Shown: positions 9,911 through 20,267, counted from the stretch's first letter. The stretch: 64,000 nt of DNA from Breviolum minutum Mf 1.05b.01 (GCA_000507305.1 DF241053.1:26991-90990), one strand, 5' to 3'. The notes: generated from the letters alone by a model not told the origin. Made by a program: numbers and translations.

Positions 9911-10066
9911 ATCAATGGAGTTTCCTGGTTCCCTTAATAGGTGGTTCGTACCATCTAATCCCCTAATTGGCAGTATATACCACTTATATACCACTTATAT
10001 ATTGCCTATTGGGTGATTCTATATATCACCTACCACCTATTAAGGGAACCAGAAACAGCTATTGAC
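9911..10066. repeat. Family F inverted-repeat element
   Basis: AATCAATGGAGTTTCCTGGT at the left pairs with ACCAGAAACAGCTATTGACA at the right. The inner arms CACCTATTAAGGGAACC and GGTTCCCTTAATAGGTGG pair, around ATATACCACTTATATACCAC. Confidence 0.85.
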
Positions 10067-10074
10067 ACAACGAA

Positions 10075-10590
10075 TCATCTCGTGGTGATATTTTCCACTC
10101 GATATGATGTTTTCACACTTGCAAGGCGACTTTCATGAAAATTCCTGTAAGAAACTACACATATATCATATACAATAATGTTTGCAAATCTGGATATATG
10201 CAAATATATCAATGTAGATTTTTTGAAACTCCCAAGGATACCACAGATATGACCCAAAGCACCTACACATTCAAAACCCAAGATATGACCCAAAGGACCT
10301 ATAAATTTTGTTCACATGGAGGAATATGTGATGCCCAAGATTGCACAGAAAGAGAAAGGAGGGATCCTTCATCATAGGCTCATCGAAGGAATCTTCACCA
10401 ACAAAAAAAGGTCACAAGAGTTTGACCCTTTGGAATCGGAGAAAATGCGATATGCGGATTTTTTGATCGTATCATCGCTTTTTTTGGGTAAGTTCCTTGT
10501 ACAAATCTAGAACCAAACAAAGATACCATCAAACAGTCTCTGAAAAAAAAATGTTTAGGAAGATGATCCCATCAACTTACAATTTCCTTG
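10075..10590. other. No supported gene
   Basis: Two overlapping open frames (plus, from 10316; minus, around 10330-10400) look weakly coding and conflict. Neither has a good splice pair. No repeat family was seen. Confidence 0.35.
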
Positions 10591-10594
10591 TTCT

Positions 10595-10665
10595 AGGATT
10601 GACCTACCCTGTGATTTTGAGGATTCTGGGGTTCTAAGACTGAAATCCCTGGCTCCTTAGCTTTT
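10595..10665. repeat. Family O block, copy 1
   Basis: CTACCCTGTGATTTTGAGGA, TTCTGGGGTTCTAA and AAATCCCTGG...CTTAGCT recur at 17300-17387, with a small insertion there. Confidence 0.65.
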
Positions 10666-10751
10666 CCCCAGTCTCTACAGTCCTAGAAAGAAGTGCCCAG
10701 TGCCGTTTTTCCGTCTGGGGTTTACCAAGGTCACGCACCAATCATACCAAA

Positions 10752-10852
10752 TCAGTTGGTGGTTGAACCAACCCATTTGAAAAATATGAGTCAAAGTGGA
10801 AATCTTCCCGAAATTGAGGTGAAAATAAAAAATATTTGAAACCACTACCCAG
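10752..10852. repeat. Family A element
   Basis: CAGTTGGTGGTTGAACCAAC ... AATATTTGAAACCACTACCC AG, with the family core. Confidence 0.75.
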
Positions 10853-11352
10853 AATATGAAGTAAATTCCAAAGAGATGATCAAATAAAAGGCACTGAAAA
10901 ATACTACACATCCTAATGTTTTCAATCCTTGAACATATCATTCGTCCATTTCCTTTGGGTAAAACATTCTTCAGTTGGATTATCTTTAATGATTTAAAAG
11001 ATCTCAGCCGCAACAAAAGCCACCACTGAGCCATGCAATGAACTGTTGGTTGGTTCAAAACCAGGTCCATAACTAGTGTAACTAGTGGCCTGTGGCCATT
11101 CTCATACAACCGAGCAGTATTACACTCTTCGGTATAAAGTAGGTAAAATAATCAGTGTCCGCCCCAAAAGTCTCACTATTCAACCGCTGAAGTTTCACTT
11201 TTTGATGAGCAGTGATTAAGCAGTTTGTGTTCGAACAGGATCACTTACCTCAAAAAAATGGTGGTGTCTTCGGATCAAGTGTTACTCCTCCTCAGATTTT
11301 TCAATGTTCAAAAACACGTCAGGGGACCAATCCCGTAGCATCCGTGTATGGT

Positions 11353-11462
11353 ATATGGATGTTTTCAAAAATAGTGGTACCCCCAAATCATCTATTTTAA
11401 TAGGGTTTTCCATCATAAACCATCCATTCTGGGATACCCCTATTTTTGGAAACATCCATATT
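11353..11462. repeat. Family H inverted-repeat element
   Basis: TGGATGTTTTCAAAAATAGT at the left pairs with CCTATTTTTGGAAACATCCA at the right. CCAAATCATCTATTTTAATA and AAACCATCCATTCTGGG lie inside. Other copies: 50686-50802 and 55054-55166. Confidence 0.8.
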
Positions 11463-12115
11463 TACCTACATTTGATTGATTTGTATGCGGAAATATACCA
11501 GTCCCATGGATGCTATGGGAATGATTTCCAAGGCATGAACTCTCCATTTTCCCCATGTTTTTTTTAAATCTCGCCTCCAGATCGCTTCCCACAGAGCGTT
11601 TCACATTGAGAAACGACTCCACCAACATTGCATTGGCCTACAGAAGGGATTGAAAAACAACAATAAGATTAATATATATTCTTTGGGAATTATATACCTT
11701 CCGAAACAATATATTAAGAAATTAATAAGATATGATACTACTATATAATACTACATAACATGATTTGAAGTATGGTGATATATACCGAAAATGGTACCGA
11801 TATACACTTGTTGTTTCAAAACATTAAAAATAGCTTTGGAACTGTAGATGTACCTTAAAAAGGGACTTTAATCAACCCCGTAGTTAAGCTCGAAACAGAT
11901 GGAACACACATTTACTGTAATACGGACTTGCACGGCGGATTGATTGACCTTGACACCATACCAAAGAAAAGTCTCGGAAAGAAATTGTGTTCTGGGGATT
12001 TGCGGTAAACCATGGCAAAATGCTAAACCAGCAAACTCAAACCAAAACCCCTATCAACCATGGGTGTTGTTTAACATTTTGTGTGATCCAAAAATGATTA
12101 GATAAATCTTGAAGT
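11463..12115. other. No supported gene
   Basis: AT-rich sequence. I see no exon with splice support and no family element. Confidence 0.45.
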
Positions 12116-12116
12116 C

Positions 12117-12185
12117 TACCCTCCCAGCAAACAAACATAGCCCTTGAAAAATTGTTATTTGGGAAATGATCCTTTCCTTTTTAAG
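12117..12185. repeat. Family C element, left part only
   Basis: ACCCTCCCAGCAAACAAACA, then AGCCCTTGAAAA. The right arm is absent. Confidence 0.4.
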
Positions 12186-12597
12186 GGGCCCTATTATATA
12201 GATCCTATTAGCCTATTTTCAGAGTATTTTGGTGCTTTTATAAGAAACCCCCAAAGGACGCAAATGATTCGTGAATCAGATGTTGGTAACGGAGTCAGTT
12301 TTGTGCCCAAAAAAAAACCGAAAAATGGGGCACCATTTTTTTGAGTTGCTTGTGAATTTGATGATTCAACCCCTTGACCCTAAAAAAACATATCCATCAT
12401 TGTGGCGTTTTTTTTATTGTTCCCGGGTTTCACCATTTTTTTAAGTTCCGGTGAAACACCATTGTTGAAGCCTCCTGGGATTTGGGAAGGTCAGAGGATT
12501 GCAAGGGAGTTGGCGGTTGATCCCTACTGTAGAGTTGGTTGGTATTTGATTGGCAAGGGAGGTATACCTACAACCACCCCAATCTGCTTAGTTTTAT

Positions 12598-12700
12598 CTA
12601 GGTGGTGTTTTTTTCCCACCCATCTGAAAAAATAGTCAAATTGGATCATGAAACCCCAAGGTTCGGGGTGAACAAAAATATTTGAGTTGCCACCACCTAG
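12598..12700. repeat. Family A element, GAGTTGCC subtype
   Basis: CTAGGTGGTG ... CTGAAAAAATAGTCAAATTG ... TTTGAGTTGCCACCACCTAG. Confidence 0.75.
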
Positions 12701-12927
12701 TTATACACAGGTGATAAGTGACAAGTGATAATTTCCACTCCCTAACTGGATGTTCCTGGGAATTCTTCTGACCTTTTTCTGCAAAGATGTCGACTAAAGG
12801 AGGTCATCGTAAAAAAAACAACCAAAAACATACCAACATGCTCCAACCAACCAATCTTAGGCGCCCCTTTCCTCTACACAAATACTAATTTAAGGGAATT
12901 TTCATGAATTTTCCACATCCTCAAAAC

Positions 12928-13080
12928 CAATCCGCCTTCGATTCCTCCTCGGACCCACCCACCTCGTCGACCTCCGGATCGATCTGCTCCAAGCGTTCCA
13001 ATTCACTCTTCGGGACGATTGGAGGGGAAAGCTCCAGCGCCTTAAACGACTTCCGACATCCCGAAACGGGGAAACCGGAC
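12928..13080 (-). CDS. Coding-like exon, acidic peptide
   Basis: Between CACCAAG and GTTTTG, in one frame, it reads FKALELSPPIVPKSELERLE and then a Glu/Asp-rich run ending ESKAD. The region is locally GC-rich, as coding exons here often are. It is downstream of, and may join, the exons at 14.8-14.0 kb. No domain was recognised. Confidence 0.55.
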
Positions 13081-13267
13081 CTTGGTGACACCTAAGGTCC
13101 CAAACGTAGGGGGTGACTCATAGGGGCGGTGAAGCTTGTGTGTTGGTTGTTTTTTTTTGGGGGAAGCAAGGAAGGCTTGATTGGCAGGGGTGGCAAGCTG
13201 ATGGATGTGAATGGTGGGTGTAAGGAATGGGTAAGTTACAAAGTGAACAAACAGAAAAAGGTGTGAA

Positions 13268-13443
13268 AATCAATGGTTGTTTCTGGTTGAAAATCAAAGT
13301 ATATACCACCTTTTATGGGAAACAGAAACAACCATTGATTTTCACATTTTTTTCTGTTAGTTTCAATATATACTGCCAATTGGGGGATTATATGTGACCG
13401 TACCTGGTACCACCTTTTGCGGGAAGCAAAAAACAAGCATTGA
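13268..13443. repeat. Family F element, diverged
   Basis: AATCAATGGTTGTTTCTGGT pairs with AAAACAAGCATTGA. The inner CACCTTTTATGGGAAACAG and ACCTGGTACCACCTTTTGCG blocks resemble family F. Confidence 0.5.
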
Positions 13444-13562
13444 GAAAAGCTGGTCTGTTGAAGAACTGGAGCAAGATAAAGAAATAAGTAAAGCTGTGGT
13501 ACATGGTGGTATTATACTCTCAATGCCAATAAAAAGAGGGTATGACTAACTAAATCCTTAGC

Positions 13563-13650
13563 AAGTGGTTGAGCCACCTGAAAGTAGTCAACTTAGATCA
13601 TCTTCCAAAGGATCAAGATGAAAATAAACATATTTGCAACCAACCAAACC
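13563..13650. repeat. Family A element, strongly diverged
   Basis: GTGGTTGAGCCACCTGAAAG, AGTCAACTTAGATCATCTTC and AAAATAAACATATTTGCAAC keep the spacing of family A. Confidence 0.4.
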
Positions 13651-13936
13651 GGCTGGTTAATGACAGCTACTAAAACAGTAACAAACTAAGCTAGATAGTA
13701 TACAAAGAATTCATCGTATGAATTCGCTCTATTGAGGGGCTCCTTGAGTGAGGTATGAGTAGTCAAAATTTGTGAGATATATTCATAGAAAAAATGTTGG
13801 TACCCCTAGGATGGAAAAATGGATATACCCTATAAACACCTAGGTGATAGAAGGTGTATATATGGGGTTGATGGGATTAAGGGTACCCCATCCCAAGGGT
13901 TTCCCAGCATTTTTCCCATATGGAAAAATGGTAGAT

Positions 13937-14031
13937 CTGATCTCCGTGAATCGAAGACCATACAGACTGAGTATTGGAGAAGGTAACTCTGCTGGGAACT
14001 CTGATAATGAAGTCATACCAGCAACATGCAC
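13937..14031 (-). CDS. Coding-like exon, unknown gene
   Basis: After AAAAGCAG the minus frame reads VHVAGMTSLSEFPAELPSPI and stays open past LSLYGLRFTE. The donor is not GT: GA in ATCAGATC is the nearest candidate, so the 3' border is uncertain. It lies between exons at 14.8 and 13.0 kb on the same strand. Confidence 0.38.
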
Positions 14032-14552
14032 CTGCTTTTTTTCTGTGCCGAGTGCCGATGATACAGCCCGAAATGGAAAATGAAACCCTCACAACGCCAC
14101 CGGAAAAAAAACAAGTTATTCTGAATTGTTCATATCATAGAGCTTAGGCTTCGTGTTCAATTCTGCGAGAATTAATGCAGCATGCATATATCACGTGGCC
14201 GTGGCCAATGATATTGCAACAACCTCCAAATTCTGAGATAACTTTGGGATAATTCGTTTGGATGGTTTCCGTTATGTACTGTCAGGTGTGATAATTTACC
14301 CAAATTCAGCGGATTACAACAATCCCTCATTGAACCTCCCAGTTTCAAAGCAGGTTGTGCTGGGACAGTAGACCAGCCATCTCACCCCTGCAATTAAACC
14401 ATCAAATATGAACCCTTATGCTCACTGCTCCCTTCTGTGAGTGGTTTTGGAGAGGGTTTGGAGGTGCCTAAAGACCTTCCCAACAAGATATTTGGAGCAG
14501 TAGGGAAAAAACATGTAAAGTCACTGCTTGAAGAACTGGTTTGCGAGAAATG

Positions 14553-14650
14553 CTAGTTGTTGGTTTCAACCCCTTTGAAAAATATTAGTCAAATTGGATC
14601 ATTTCCCCAGGTAGGGATGAAAATAAAAAATCTTTAAAACCACCACCTAG
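14553..14650. repeat. Family A element touching an exon
   Basis: CTAGTTGTTGGTTTCAACCC ... TCTTTAAAACCACCACCTAG. On the minus strand it begins CTAG|GTGGTGG exactly where the open frame of 14647-14790 stops, so its terminus offers a GT donor. Confidence 0.85.
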
Positions 14651-14790
14651 CATGGATGGCTAGAAGCTATCAGGAGAATCTTCCAACCCAAAACCTCCAC
14701 CCTCAACGGGTCACCCCCACCGTCCAACGCTTCTCCAGCAAAGGTGTCAGCCGGTTCCTCCCGCGATGCCGATTTGGAGGTCACCATCAG
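14647..14790 (-). CDS. Coding-like exon ending at a family A terminus
   Basis: After TTATACAG the minus frame gives 47 codons including SASREEPADTFAGEALDGGG and then VEVLGWKILLIA. The following TAG is part of the CTAG terminus of the family A element. Either an upstream donor is used, or the element truncated or extended the exon. The acidic Gly-rich character resembles the exon at 12928-13080. No domain was recognised. Confidence 0.55.
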   Translation of the reverse strand: MMVTSKSASREEPADTFAGEALDGGGDPLRVEVLGWKILLIASSHPC

Positions 14791-14940
14791 CTGTATAAGT
14801 TTTAGGGTTGTTAGTTGTTTGGTCTTAAAACCTGTGAAGTAACCTTTAGGGAGCAAATCGTAGTGTATTCACAGGCATATTACCAACAACTTTTTTCTCG
14901 AAAAAAAAAGAACCAAGGACTCCATGTTAGTTTTCCGAAC

Positions 14941-15029
14941 TGTCAGTGAAAGTTGCGGATGTTCATTTCCATCAAATGCCATACCCCAAACCTTGATCGA
15001 TCGGTCAGTAGTGCAATCTTCCAATCTCC
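14941..15029 (-). CDS. Exon with WD40-like signature
   Basis: After GATTTCAG the minus frame reads LEDCTTDRSIKVWGMAFDGN, ending at a GT donor (GTTCGG). The D-x-S-I-K-V-W run resembles the end of a WD40 blade (D-R-T-I-K-I-W-D). A single blade end is thin evidence. It starts about 200 bp downstream of the LAGLIDADG stop, so it is a different gene or a downstream exon. Confidence 0.4.
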
Positions 15030-15224
15030 CTGAAATCGCGTGTATATTGACCTGGATGTAGCATTTGGCCACTCTCCCGAGAAATGTAGAAACATACATC
15101 TTGATCATCCGAATTTCATAGTTTGGAATCGACTCCGGAGTCAGCACCCTATTGATACAAATCCTGAAGGTGCACTTTGGCACAGCTGCAGCATGATAGA
15201 ACGGCACTTGATCAAACTTTGGAA

Positions 15225-16454
15225 TCAAGGTGGTGTAACAAAGGCACCTTCGCTGAGCATCTTCCGGATGTCTTTACGCATCAAGTGGCACTTGGATACC
15301 AACTTCTGAAAAACATGCTCTTCTCGCAAGACCTGAATCGTATCTTGCAGCAGCTCTTGCTCCTTTAAACAGGTCCTCCGGCTTGACTGGATTTGCAACG
15401 CGTTTATCTCTTTGGCACGAGATAACCCTTCCTCATCAAGACGATTGTATTTGTTCTGCCAGCCATTCAGGCTCATCACAGCTTCCCTGACCTGCTGGTG
15501 ATTGGCGGCATTCAAAGACAAGGCTAGTTGAGCTTGCTTCTTCTTTAGCAGCAAGCCATGATCGAGCAAGTGCTTCAATGTTTGTTTTGAGGTGGCTAGG
15601 TCAGTGGAAACAAGTTGGGCACACTTCCCATCATTATTTTGTAGTCGTAGCCACCATCTGTCTAATCCGTTGTCATGCAGGAAGCCCAACAAACGCTCGA
15701 GGACAAATGGATTGAGTTGCGCCACTTCTAGCTTGAGTCCAGCAATCAAAGGAGTGACTGTGACTGAACCCTCTGCATCAAAGAAACCAGCAAAGTAGGC
15801 CCAAGTGCACTTCAACTTCTTTGCAATGTGATCCTTCTGCTTCAAGTGGAATAGCTGCTCTCCAATTCTTTCTCGATGTTGGCGTGCAATGTTGCCACCT
15901 GCTGCTAGTTTCAGCTGCGCCTGCTTCATTGATGGAATTTGACTGAGCAAAGCTGAGACATGTCGCACCTTCCATCCGGAGACCTGCCACTGCAACACGG
16001 CGTTTCGTTTTCCAGTGCCGTTTGTTTTCTTGCAAATGCCACCACCCAACAACTTCCTGTATTGAAACAGCACCTCTGCAGACTCTATGCTTTGTGAGAC
16101 ATTCAAATGCATTGATCCCGTCCTGGAATGCATGGCCACGCAGCCATCCCCATCAAAAAAACCCACTAAATATTCAACCTCCTCCTGCATTGGATGCCGC
16201 TCAGGTGGACCAACAGACTTCATTGGTAGATCGTGAGTCACGCCTTCAACCGTGATAGACGTTGGTGGTGGAAACTTGATTCTTCCTTGAAGCTGTGACA
16301 AACGATTGCATCGTCTCTGCCACCTATTCCACTCCGAAGCTGTGGCGAAACACCGCTGCCACCATTGAGCATGCAATCTTCGAGAGACATGGATCCCAAC
16401 GCAACCAAGTTGGCAGAACATTGAGCCTGGCTGAAAAATACAGCAAAACACCAT
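15225..16454 (-). CDS. LAGLIDADG homing-endonuclease-type protein, nuclear, intronless
   Basis: A 409-codon open frame, the longest uninterrupted coding stretch in the window. Two LAGLIDADG motifs are visible: YLVGFFDGDGCV at about residues 95-106 and YFAGFFDAEGSV at about 220-231. Each ends in the acidic residue that binds the catalytic metal (D103 and E228 by my count). Each is followed by a beta-rich domain, so it is a single-chain, two-domain enzyme of the usual size plus an N-terminal extension of about 90 residues. A W-x-x-x-x-N-R-L pattern appears on both sides of the catalytic core (about 45-52 and 332-339). In the family such proteins cut long DNA sites or act as RNA maturases. Similar nuclear genes are known in dinoflagellates; whether they cut DNA there is unclear. 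The start is the first Met of the frame and could be later. Neighbours on the same strand are intron-split, so the lack of introns stands out and may mean retroposition or transfer from an organelle or mobile intron. Confidence 0.85.
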   Translation of the reverse strand: MVFCCIFQPGSMFCQLGCVGIHVSRRLHAQWWQRCFATASEWNRWQRRCNRLSQLQGRIKFPPPTSITVEGVTHDLPMKSVGPPERHPMQEEVEYLVGFFDGDGCVAMHSRTGSMHLNVSQSIESAEVLFQYRKLLGGGICKKTNGTGKRNAVLQWQVSGWKVRHVSALLSQIPSMKQAQLKLAAGGNIARQHRERIGEQLFHLKQKDHIAKKLKCTWAYFAGFFDAEGSVTVTPLIAGLKLEVAQLNPFVLERLLGFLHDNGLDRWWLRLQNNDGKCAQLVSTDLATSKQTLKHLLDHGLLLKKKQAQLALSLNAANHQQVREAVMSLNGWQNKYNRLDEEGLSRAKEINALQIQSSRRTCLKEQELLQDTIQVLREEHVFQKLVSKCHLMRKDIRKMLSEGAFVTPP

Positions 16455-16875
16455 TGTCCAAACTATCGGAGGGAGTGGACATCTTCCCAGGAATTCAGCC
16501 CAAAAAACGCCAAAAAATGAGGATCTTTAAAACACCCTGGGATCGTTGTGAACGGAGTGAAATGACCCCTGCAAATGGCCTTCTAAATGGGTATCATGGG
16601 TGAAATACTTTTCACCCTACCAATAGCTGGTTTTTGGGCCCATTCTGCAGCATACTTCTCCTTTTAGGATGATTTTTTTTGCTGAATAGGGAGTGATACA
16701 GTGATACGTGATACTGATACCTGTTGATATTCTCAAATCCACAACTCAGCTGAGTCTGGTCGTTGTGGCTTTTCAATTGGTTTTGTACATCCCAAATTGA
16801 TGGATTTTTGTGCCATCAATCGTGCAATCATTTAAGTGCTCTACACTGAGATAATTATTCTCAGTATCGAGGTCA

Positions 16876-16980
16876 TACTGTTGATGGAAGAAATCCTGCA
16901 GCAGTTGATAAGTAGTTTATCCCATGATTTAGAGGATTTCATACAAGTCAGGTGGTGCAGGATTTCTTCCATCAACAGTA
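16876..16980. mobile_element. Family B MITE (TA-flanked)
   Basis: TACTGTTGATGGAAGAAATC and GATTTCTTCCATCAACAGTA inverted termini. The middle differs from the standard loop. Confidence 0.85.
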
Positions 16981-17179
16981 CACACCCTTTTTCCTTCAAC
17001 GGGGTCACGACGACATGTATCCAAAAAAGGGTGACGACTGGGGGACAAACACTTGGCCAAACACATTTGACAAAGCATCGCACTGCAAAGAACTAGGATA
17101 TGATATTTCACCAGTTCAACAAAATAATCGGAAACCACCTTTTGATTTGCGATGTTTGTTTCCAGCAAAGATTATCATC

Positions 17180-17560
17180 TAGAATGCAAAATGAACATAA
17201 TTGCAAAATAGAACCTCTCAAAAACAAGTCCGAAATAAATTCTAGTCTGATTCATCTAGGCTATGTAAGCTGATTCCAAATTCTGATATATGAGAGATCA
17301 TCTACCCTGTGATTTTGAGGATTCTGGGGTTCTAAAAACGCTCTTGATTTAGTAGGGAAAATACATCAAATCCCTGGGCCACTTAGCTCGCTATCATCCT
17401 ATTTTCATGGAGTGAACTGGGCCCCCTATAGAAGTGGCCGACTATACATGGGCAACTGTGGTTATAACTTATAACCCTTAGACTTATAACTGGTAGGGGG
17501 AAGCCATCCATGTTTCCATGCAACAAACCGTACCACATCTGACATGGAACCCCATGGAAC
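17180..17560. other. Intergenic or intron, with one repeated block
   Basis: No exon supported. Contains family O copy 2 (17300-17387), CTACCCTGTGATTTTGAGGA to TTAGCTC, also present at 10595. Confidence 0.5.
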
Positions 17561-17564
17561 CTCG

Positions 17565-17621
17565 CTAAAGGCGCGATGCCATCAGCTTCTTCACCTCAAA
17601 CACTGATTTGCTGTCGTCGTC
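17565..17621 (-). CDS. Coding-like 3' exon ending in -Ser-Arg-Leu
   Basis: After GGGGTTAG the minus frame reads DDDSKSVFEVKKLMASRL and ends at TAG (17567-17565), 19 codons in phase 0. If this is a true C-terminus, SRL fits the consensus of a type 1 peroxisomal targeting signal. It could instead be an internal exon with a missed donor. No family was recognised. Confidence 0.4.
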   Translation of the reverse strand, partial: DDDSKSVFEVKKLMASRL

Positions 17622-17767
17622 CTAACCCCAGGTTTTATTATAAGGGGAAATGTAGGAACCAAGAATCCGCAACACCATGTTGGTCGGAGGTATGCACATA
17701 CTCCAATCCATCAAGCATCTTGGAATGGCTTTCTTGCAACAAGACACACAAGTTACAGTATTTGAAA

Positions 17768-17870
17768 AGTAGATAGCACAGTCCCTACATATTGTTTTAT
17801 AAGGAACCATTTACTACTCTACCTTTTGGTATCTGCGCCATCTGTTATGACCTTGAGGTACATCAAATGT
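17768..17870. repeat. Family M element
   Basis: AGCACAGTCCCTACATATTG, then CTACCTTTTGGTATCTGCGC, CATCTGTTATGACCTTGAGG. Matches 30945-31038 and, inverted, 26855-26962. Confidence 0.6.
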
Positions 17871-18026
17871 TGGGAACGCCTTCCTTTTTGTTGAAGAAAT
17901 GATGGGTTTATTAGTGAAATACACATGATACATCACCCAACCTTTGGTCTGGAAAGATCAACTTCACTATCTCTTGTTTCAACGAAACAGGTTTGGTGGC
18001 ACAAAACAAAGAAATCCAAAGAAGTG

Positions 18027-18028
<2 letters not shown>

Positions 18029-18081
<53 letters not shown>

Positions 18082-18093
18082 CGATGACGATGA
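18029..18093. repeat. (GAT)n microsatellite
   Basis: About 20 uninterrupted GAT/ATG units ending in GACGAT variants. The frames through it are Met, Asp or Ser/Ile runs and are not taken as genes. Confidence 0.95.
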
Positions 18094-18309
18094 TGAACAA
18101 TAGCGTGAATAAGAAAACCATACTGACCATTGTGATGATCTACAACAACGGTATGCAAGAGGCATCTTCTGTTATCCGATTCTCAAATCCACCCAATCAA
18201 CCCCAACCGGGCACTCCAGCCATCGACTTCTGAAACCTGACCAGAAATCGCAGCTGAATCCGATGGAATTCCTAATTCTATTTCTTGGAGGTGCCCAAAA
18301 AGGTGGCTG

Positions 18310-18420
18310 CACCCCCGAAATTTAACAGCTCGCCCCTGAAAAATGATGGGAAAGGAAGATGAGTTTCCTTTTGGGATTGTCTATTTTTGGGGGCGAACTG
18401 TTAAATTTCTGAGGGTGTAT
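18310..18420. repeat. Family C-like element (AAATTTAACAG subtype)
   Basis: CACCCCCGAAATTTAACAGC at the left pairs with GCGAACTGTTAAATTTCTGA and GGGTGTA at the right, around AAAAATGATGGGAAAGGAAG. Confidence 0.75.
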
Positions 18421-18589
18421 AATAATCTGAACACGAAAAGACACATGTCACGTCTCCTGATTTTGATCTCTGGCCAACAGCCAGTCTTACCATACATCAT
18501 ATCTTGATATAGCTTTATATGAGGAATGATCATTCTTTTAAAAAAATACCTTGGAATGGCTAACAAAAACTTAACTATAGGAGATTTTG

Positions 18590-18740
18590 ATGACCCTCCC
18601 CCCGATATCAAACGGAATAATAGGAGTTTTGACACATCTTTGACACCGAAACAAGCCCACCGTTGAATGGCTCAATTCTCCAGAAACCCCCGCCTGCTTG
18701 GACCGTGAACGCCAAGAGGGTGTGGTGGCATGTGACAGAA
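18590..18740 (-). CDS. Possible exon, frame ambiguous
   Basis: Two minus frames are open here, one with SHATTPSWRSRSKQAG and one with LLAFTVQAGGGFWRIEPFNG. Only one can be real and I cannot choose. No domain was recognised. Confidence 0.28.
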
Positions 18741-19160
18741 CTGGGCAGGTGGTGACTGGTAGGGACGGATACTTCAGAAGGATAGGCAGTTTTTTATTCA
18801 TCCCTACTTGGCCTGTATTTAGTATTGAACCGATACAACTTTGCAACCATGACGTTTTTCCCCTGGAAAAGGTATTTCTTATTGGAACTAACGGCAACTT
18901 GGAGCATCCAAGAATTTCAATGGCAAGGACATCATGATTAATCGAGTGTCTCCCCAGTCCCACAATGCCACTGGAGAAAGGGACCTAGATCCTATGATTG
19001 CTATATGACTGTTTGGGGGAGGATATGGACAAATCAAATAGCACCCTGTAGATCCCTCTTAGTACCTAACGTGTCCGGGAAATGATCTATATTGTTTCTC
19101 AAAGGTGTTTGATGTGGTTCCTCTTTGGGAAACAGGAAATGGTCCACTTCCCTATTTTGT

Positions 19161-19266
19161 TACACCCCTGAAAACTAACATGTCCCCTGAAAAGGGACTA
19201 TTTCAATAGGAAATACATCTTCCAACCATTGATCTTCAGGGGACATGTTAGTTTTCCGGGGAGTAT
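19161..19266. repeat. Family C inverted-repeat element
   Basis: TACACCCCTGAAAACTAACA at the left and TGTTAGTTTTCCGGGGAGTA at the right, with a GGAAATACATCTTCCAACCA interior. Confidence 0.8.
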
Positions 19267-19617
19267 TTCCAGACATCTAAAAATATCACCCCACTGCAGC
19301 GAAATGGTGTCATGATATTATCTCCCGCGGTGAAGTCATGGGTGTACATATATCCAACACATAATTGACACCTAAGTTTCAACAAGGCTACTTCGATATC
19401 CCAAGGAAATTAAAAAATCCCAAAGTGCCCAAAGGAATACCGATAGGGTGGCAGACTAATGGACTCTTTTCTTGATAGTTTGGTGATCTCAATTGGCATT
19501 AAACGCATGGACATCTTTGCCCCAGCGGCAAAAGTTATAAATCTGTCAAGTAGCAGTTGTTTTCACATGCGATATGATCATCAACTGTATCTACTAAAGT
19601 CTTGCGAAGGAACATGC

Positions 19618-19682
19618 GATGTTCATCCGGGATTGTAAGGCATTCCCGGCGTTCCCCTGCTCAACCGCCATGGCAGCCAAAC
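19618..19682 (-). CDS. Coding-like exon with possible GC donor
   Basis: After CTTACAAG the minus frame reads LAAMAVEQGNAGNALQSRMN. The nearest donor is GC (GCATGT); the frame also stays open a little further. Same strand and similar helical Ala-rich character as the exons at 22.2-20.3 kb. No domain was recognised. Confidence 0.45.
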
Positions 19683-19940
19683 CTTGTAAGGTGAATAACA
19701 ACAGCAACTCATACAATAGAAATATGCACTTGAATCTCACTAAGTACCCTAGAAACTTAGTATCACTCACCAACAAAGAAAAAAACAACTAGTCCTATAT
19801 AGATTCATCCGAATCTTTTGTGTACATGTATACATCTACATTAGATAAACAAAGGTATTTTATGTAAATGCATCGTGTCCCAAAATTTGTCCATTGATCA
19901 ACAAACTCACCCCTGTGTGTTCAACTGCCTGATCTCGCAG

Positions 19941-19988
19941 GCCGACTGGAGCCACCTGTTCAAGTGTGTCAAGTTCAAGGTCACCAAG
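19941..19988 (+). CDS. Candidate 48-bp plus-strand micro-exon
   Basis: Bounded by CTCGCAG and GTACCA, exactly 16 codons in phase 0, reading ADWSHLFKCVKFKVTK. The splice sites are textbook, but the neighbours are minus-strand. The reverse strand is also open here, so orientation is uncertain. Confidence 0.35.
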
Positions 19989-20137
19989 GTACCAAGTTGG
20001 GGATGATCGTCTTCCTGCTGTTGTTTTTTTAAATAAGGATTACTAATATCCTAGCAGCAAAAAAAAACTGAAAATAGATGAACATCCCAACATGTAAATG
20101 AATGATCGAATCCACATAATCATGGCCAGTCAACCTA

Positions 20138-20252
20138 CCCCCCAGAAATAAGAGTTTAATGAGGCCTTGTTAAGGGAAACCAATGGTTCATAAGCCCTTA
20201 ACAAGGCCCTATTTCTGGGGGTGGGGGGGTTACAGTAGCTATTTGACTGGCC
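20138..20252. repeat. Family K inverted-repeat element
   Basis: CCCCCAGAAATAAG / TATTTCTGGGGGTGGGGGGG outer arms, with TAAGGGAAACCAATGGTT and GCCCTTAACAAGGCC inside. Copies at 46458-46560 and 51357-51480. Confidence 0.65.
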
Positions 20253-20267
20253 ATAACGACCACCTAC

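Noticed and set aside
10135..10510. Plus-strand frames ending FLVQI
   Set aside because: No splice pair, conflicting minus frame, no family match; not enough to call.
12440..12560. Open frames on both strands
   Set aside because: Neither strand has matching splice sites, and both translations look equally plausible.
14115..14190. Minus frame reading MHAALILAELNTKPKLYDMN
   Set aside because: No acceptor upstream in the needed position; too short to support alone.
17911..18233. Frames encoding Met, Ser or Ile runs across the GAT tract
   Set aside because: Microsatellite artefact; no conserved sequence on either side.
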